Assembly (NCBI GenBank): GCA_017428245.1
Contig: JAFRRF010000034.1
Span: 62,001 to 126,000 of the forward strand
DNA length: 64,000 nucleotides
From: Bacteroidales bacterium
Lineage (GTDB): Bacteria; Bacteroidota; Bacteroidia; Bacteroidales; UBA932
Reading direction: 5' to 3'
Shown piece after piece: positions 60,899 through 64,000 of this stretch. Position numbers and translations under genes: made by a program. Within the stretch, counting starts at the first letter, position 1; each line of letters opens with the position of its first letter. The notes under the pieces were generated by a model. That model was not told where the DNA came from. It did no database searches and saw only the letters and a program-made list of their open reading frames with translations.

Positions 60899-62386
60899 TT
60901 ACAAATCTGCCCTGTGGACCACGTAGCGGCCATATCCTGGCTTATCTTCTTCCAAGTCAATGCGATATCCACGACGGGGCCCTGCCTTTGTCGCGGCATT
61001 GCGTCGCGGCGTTCCCGGAATGGCAGGCCAGGTGCCGGTGACGATATGGGTGAGACAGGCATTGATATCGCTTTCAGCCACGCCAAAGTCGTGATACAGG
61101 TCATCCGGACGATAGTTGTCGGGGACGAAGCCGTCCCAGGGAATGGATTCCCCGCGGGAGTTATAGTTGAAAAAGGATATGGGCAGGAACGCCCACTGCA
61201 GCCTTGAGTAATCACCTTTGTTGTATGCCTTGTAATCGGCATTGCTGCCGGGATAAAACAGCACATACATTCCATTCGGCTTGCCATAAGTAGTGTCACC
61301 CACCATCTGCAGTTTGTCGCCCATATACGGCCGGAGGCCGTTGATAACCATCTCGCTGGCCGACGCAGTACCGGAACCGGTGATGAAATAGATGCGGTCG
61401 AGATCGAGGGCGGCGGCGTTTCCGCCGACCGGGACCGTGTTGTTCTCGTCGGTGAACGATTCGTCGAGCGATGCCAGGTAGCTGTTGTGATGTCGCGTCA
61501 CATAGGGTTTCCCCACGGCGCTGCGGGGTGCCAGATAGGTCATCAGCGTATCGCTGGCCCGGGTGTCGCCACCACCGTTGTATCGCAGGTCCATGATCAG
61601 CTTATGAACGCCATTGTCACGGAAGTAGGTCATGGCCTGTGCGATATCGTCCAGGAAATTGGCCTTGAATGCCATATAGAGGAAATATCCCACCGGCTCA
61701 CTGAGGCCCGGAAAATCACCGGGCTGGAAAATCTTTGTAATCAACGAAGTGCGCGTATTCAGCTCAGCGGCCATCGAGGCCGTGAAAGTCGTTTCACGAC
61801 CATCCGCCAGACGGAAGGTAAATGTCTGGGGCGACTTGAAGAAATCGTTGCGGTAGATATCCAGCTTTTCCTGCGTAAAGCCGGTCTCGTCGTCTTCGAC
61901 ATTCTTGCCGTTGATCTTCGTCAGCACGGCACCCCGCGTAATGCCGTAAGGTTCCATCGGCGAACCGGGATAAATGTACCGTACCCGCAGATTGTAATCG
62001 TTGTAATACTCGATTGCCTGGCCCAGGCTGATGCCCCAGGTTCCGGTAATCACGCCCGTCTCGTCGGAGACATAGTACTCCTTGTCGCACATCCAGCTCC
62101 AACGGTCCTTTTCATAGAGCAGTTTGTCAAAATAATCGTAGATTTCGTAATCGTAGGGCTTGATTCCCGCGTTGCGGCCCCTGACCTCGTCGCGCCAATA
62201 ATAATAGACATCCATATACTGGTCCCGGAAAAAGACTTTCGCCTCATAATCGGGATCCGCATCAATCTTGTTCTTCTCTTCTTCCTGCGGATCCGCCGGG
62301 CAGGCCTGCAGAACGAACAACAGCGGAAGCAGCGCCGCGAACAGCAGCCAGCGGGATGTTTTTTTCGCTTTCATTTTCCGTGTCAT
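60899..62386 (-). CDS. S41-family (tail-specific-type) peptidase lipoprotein
   Basis: 495 aa; lipobox VLQAC. A PDZ-like segment at about 125-205 (SLGQAIEYYNDYNLRVRYIYPG, ITRGAVLTKINGKNV) precedes the S41 domain. LRYNGGG is the substrate-binding loop and GSGTASASEM carries the catalytic Ser; the Lys is expected in the GDTTYGKPNG region. The start may be ATG 62386 (MTRKMKAKK) or 62374. A -7 box lies only 13 bases upstream of 62386. The C-terminal 45 residues are basic. Confidence 0.9.
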   Translation of the reverse strand: MTRKMKAKKTSRWLLFAALLPLLFVLQACPADPQEEEKNKIDADPDYEAKVFFRDQYMDVYYYWRDEVRGRNAGIKPYDYEIYDYFDKLLYEKDRWSWMCDKEYYVSDETGVITGTWGISLGQAIEYYNDYNLRVRYIYPGSPMEPYGITRGAVLTKINGKNVEDDETGFTQEKLDIYRNDFFKSPQTFTFRLADGRETTFTASMAAELNTRTSLITKIFQPGDFPGLSEPVGYFLYMAFKANFLDDIAQAMTYFRDNGVHKLIMDLRYNGGGDTRASDTLMTYLAPRSAVGKPYVTRHHNSYLASLDESFTDENNTVPVGGNAAALDLDRIYFITGSGTASASEMVINGLRPYMGDKLQMVGDTTYGKPNGMYVLFYPGSNADYKAYNKGDYSRLQWAFLPISFFNYNSRGESIPWDGFVPDNYRPDDLYHDFGVAESDINACLTHIVTGTWPAIPGTPRRNAATKAGPRRGYRIDLEEDKPGYGRYVVHRADL

Positions 62387-62391
62387 TTTAG

Positions 62392-62407
62392 TATCTTTGC
62401 AAAGATA
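62392..62407. promoter_or_regulatory. Back-to-back divergent -7 boxes forming one palindrome
   Basis: TATCTTTGCAAAGATA is a perfect 16-base palindrome. Each half is a -7 box, plus strand at 62392-62399 for the symporter gene (ATG 62419) and minus strand at 62400-62407 for the peptidase gene. Confidence 0.65.
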
Positions 62408-62418
62408 ACGTTTTTTCC

Positions 62419-63807
62419 ATGAATTCTGTCGCGACCCTCATTGAAAAGATATCGTCTGCCGTATGGGGCTGGCCGATGATCATCCTCCTGCTTGGAACCC
62501 ACCTATTTATGACCTTCCGACTGCGGTTTCCGCAGTTGAAGGTGGGAAAAGCCATCCGTCTGTCACTGACAAAAGACAAAGACGCACACGGCGACGTGAG
62601 CCAGTTCGGCGCATTGGCCACCGCCCTGGCGGCTACCATCGGCACCGGCAACATCGTCGGCGTAGCCACGGCCGTGGCCCTCGGCGGCCCCGGCGCCGTG
62701 CTCTGGTGCTGGATCACGGGTGTCTTCGGCATGGCCACCAAGTACTCAGAAGGGTTGCTGGCCGTCAAATACCGTGTCCAGACGAAAGAGGGAAAGATGC
62801 TCGGCGGGCCGATGTTTGCCCTGGAACGCGGCCTCAACGCCAAATGGCTGGCCGTCCTTTTCGCCGTATTCACGGCCCTGGCCGCCTTCGGCATCGGAAA
62901 CACGGTGCAGGCCAATTCCATCTCAATGCTGCTCAATGAAACCTATGGCATATCGCAGACACTGGTGGGCGCCATCCTCGCCGCACTGGTGCTGCTGGTG
63001 ATCGTATTCGGTGTGAAAGGTATCGCGCGCGTCTGTTCGGCCCTCGTCCCGTTCATGGCCATCTTCTATGTCCTGGGTTGCCTGGTCATACTCGGAATGA
63101 ACTGGCCCTATCTGGGCGAAAGCATCCGGCTTATCTGCCGCTCGGCCTTCACAGCCCGCGCCGCAGGCAGCGGATTCATCGGAACGACCGTAATGATGGC
63201 CTGCCGCTTCGGTATCGCCCGCGGCCTGTTCTCCAACGAGTCGGGCCTGGGTTCCGCGCCCATCGTGGCCGCTGCCGCCCAGACCCGCAACCCGGTGCGC
63301 CAGGCGCTGGTCTCCTCGACCGGCACCTTCTGGGACACGGTGGTGGTGTGCGCCATCACCGGACTCGTGCTGGTGAGCAGTATCGTAGCCCATCCCGACA
63401 TCGACAGTTCGCAGGGTGCCGCCCTGACGAAGGCCGCCTTCGAGAAACTCCCCTACATCGGACCGCTGATCCTCTCAGTGGGCATCGTCACCTTCGCCTT
63501 CTCCACCATCCTGGGCTGGTCGTACTATGGGGAACGCGCCATCGAGTATCTGGCAGGCCGACACGAACGGGCCCGCAAAGTGATGATCGGAATTTACCGG
63601 ACCCTGTTCATCGCCGCCGTCTTCATCGGCTCCGTGATGGGACTGGCCGTGGTCTGGAATCTGGCCGACATCGCCAATGCGCTGATGGCCATCCCCAACC
63701 TGATCGCCATCCTGCTGCTCAGCGGGGTAATCGTGCGTGAGACGCGGTATTATCTGTGGAACGACCAGCTGGACGAAGACAGCGGCGAGATTCCTCCTAC
63801 TTTATAG
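62419..63807 (+). CDS. Alanine/glycine:cation symporter (AGCS family)
   Basis: 462 aa polytopic transporter. The AGCS signature ALATALAATIGTGNIVGVATA at about 65-85 and the blocks GGPGAVLWCWITGVFGMATKYSE and FSNESGLGSAPIVAAAA are intact. It imports Ala or Gly with sodium or protons; the substrate is inferred. It is divergent from an S41 peptidase gene that shares its promoter palindrome. Its 3' end overlaps the convergent DivIC/FtsB gene by 11 bases. Confidence 0.95.
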   Translation: MNSVATLIEKISSAVWGWPMIILLLGTHLFMTFRLRFPQLKVGKAIRLSLTKDKDAHGDVSQFGALATALAATIGTGNIVGVATAVALGGPGAVLWCWITGVFGMATKYSEGLLAVKYRVQTKEGKMLGGPMFALERGLNAKWLAVLFAVFTALAAFGIGNTVQANSISMLLNETYGISQTLVGAILAALVLLVIVFGVKGIARVCSALVPFMAIFYVLGCLVILGMNWPYLGESIRLICRSAFTARAAGSGFIGTTVMMACRFGIARGLFSNESGLGSAPIVAAAAQTRNPVRQALVSSTGTFWDTVVVCAITGLVLVSSIVAHPDIDSSQGAALTKAAFEKLPYIGPLILSVGIVTFAFSTILGWSYYGERAIEYLAGRHERARKVMIGIYRTLFIAAVFIGSVMGLAVVWNLADIANALMAIPNLIAILLLSGVIVRETRYYLWNDQLDEDSGEIPPTL

Positions 63808-64000
63808 ACGGGGCTCCGCCCTGTTCGATGACGTAGACATCTTCACCGTCCTGGTGATAGAAGTATTCCTCCCGGGCGAATTTCTCGAGGGAATCCCGCT
63901 CCGAACGGAGCTGGTCGAGTTTGCGGTCCATCTTGGAGATTTCCTTCTGGTAGAACTCGATCTGCCGGCGCTGGTTGCGGAGGGTGATGCGCGAACGGAT
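63797..64000 (-). CDS. DivIC/FtsB-type septum-formation initiator, 5' end beyond window
   Basis: The last 67 residues only. They form a short coiled coil (ITLRNQRRQIEFYQKEISKM, LDQLRSERDSLEKFAREEY) followed by FYHQDGEDVYVIEQ, the ending typical of Bacteroidota FtsB/DivIC-like proteins. The stop TAG is at 63797-63799, so the gene runs in from the right edge. These small membrane proteins help assemble the division septum. Start and membrane helix lie outside the window. Confidence 0.8.
   Translation of the reverse strand: MRSRITLRNQRRQIEFYQKEISKMDRKLDQLRSERDSLEKFAREEYFYHQDGEDVYVIEQGGAPSIK

Noticed and set aside
1..64000. tRNA, rRNA, insertion sequences, prophage genes
   Set aside because: No cloverleaf-like segments, rRNA cores, transposase or phage proteins were recognised in intergenic DNA on either strand; an Infernal/tRNAscan run would be decisive.

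Overview
The window looks like a chromosomal segment of a GC-rich member of the Bacteroidota, most likely Bacteroidales. The evidence is a complete starch-utilisation (Sus) locus with a SusC/SusD pair, many -7 promoter boxes of the form TAnnTTTG (usually TATCTTTG), a small Hc1-type histone-like protein of the Bacteroidota type, and many lipoproteins with a C-terminal lipobox cysteine. The genus is inference; no rRNA or tRNA gene was seen.

Layout. 1-8050: end of an MFS sugar permease, a lipoprotein glutathione peroxidase, a ComM/YifB AAA ATPase, an ECF sigma factor translationally coupled to a membrane-anchored protein with a beta-barrel domain, then a TPR protein and an EnvC-like murein hydrolase activator. 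8053-26784: an aryl-polyene-type pigment/lipid cluster, made of one 17-gene operon on the minus strand (8053-23694) and a divergent three-gene operon (23791-26784). It has three complete ketosynthases, two ketosynthase-like proteins without the active-site cysteine, two acyl carrier proteins, two half-site hotdog dehydratases, a ketoreductase, an AMP ligase, a methyltransferase, a flavin oxidoreductase, acyltransferases, a glycosyltransferase, a LolA-like carrier and an MMPL exporter fused to an acyltransferase. Together these would activate a starter, extend and reduce/dehydrate a polyene on ACP, move it to a lipid or sugar-lipid carrier and deliver it to the outer membrane. 26788-32388: a uridine-kinase-like protein, UvrA, a metallo-beta-lactamase-fold hydrolase, a deoxynucleoside kinase, and a probable gene remnant.

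32427-52485: glycan metabolism. A six-gene minus-strand operon carries three GH13 alpha-amylase-family enzymes, a sugar nucleotidyltransferase, a flippase-like membrane protein and a PfkB kinase. A divergent SusG-type lipoprotein amylase with a CBM58-like insertion follows. A small RHH/PIN toxin-antitoxin pair with a palindromic operator comes next. Then a minus-strand operon encodes a GPH-type sugar transporter, SusC, SusD and one very large SusE/F-like lipoprotein with nine tandem starch-binding-like modules. The predicted flow is surface binding (SusD, SusE/F), surface cleavage (SusG), import (SusC), periplasmic cleavage (SusA-like) and transport into the cytoplasm. No SusR regulator is present.

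52612-64000: a serine-hydrolase (class C beta-lactamase fold) and a C26-type amidohydrolase, a dipeptidyl-peptidase III lipoprotein, a clostripain-type peptidase, a rubrerythrin with N-terminal rubredoxin, rplY-pth with a structured leader, an S4-domain protein, an Hc1-like histone, an S41 peptidase, an AGCS amino-acid symporter, and the 3' end of a DivIC/FtsB-type gene.

The points most worth a second look are the two dehydratases with complementary missing catalytic residues, the nine-module starch-binding protein, the three-part exporter fusion, the intragenic palindromic repeats in the pigment cluster, the alternative hairpins in the rplY leader, and the set of promoters that leave almost no 5' leader.
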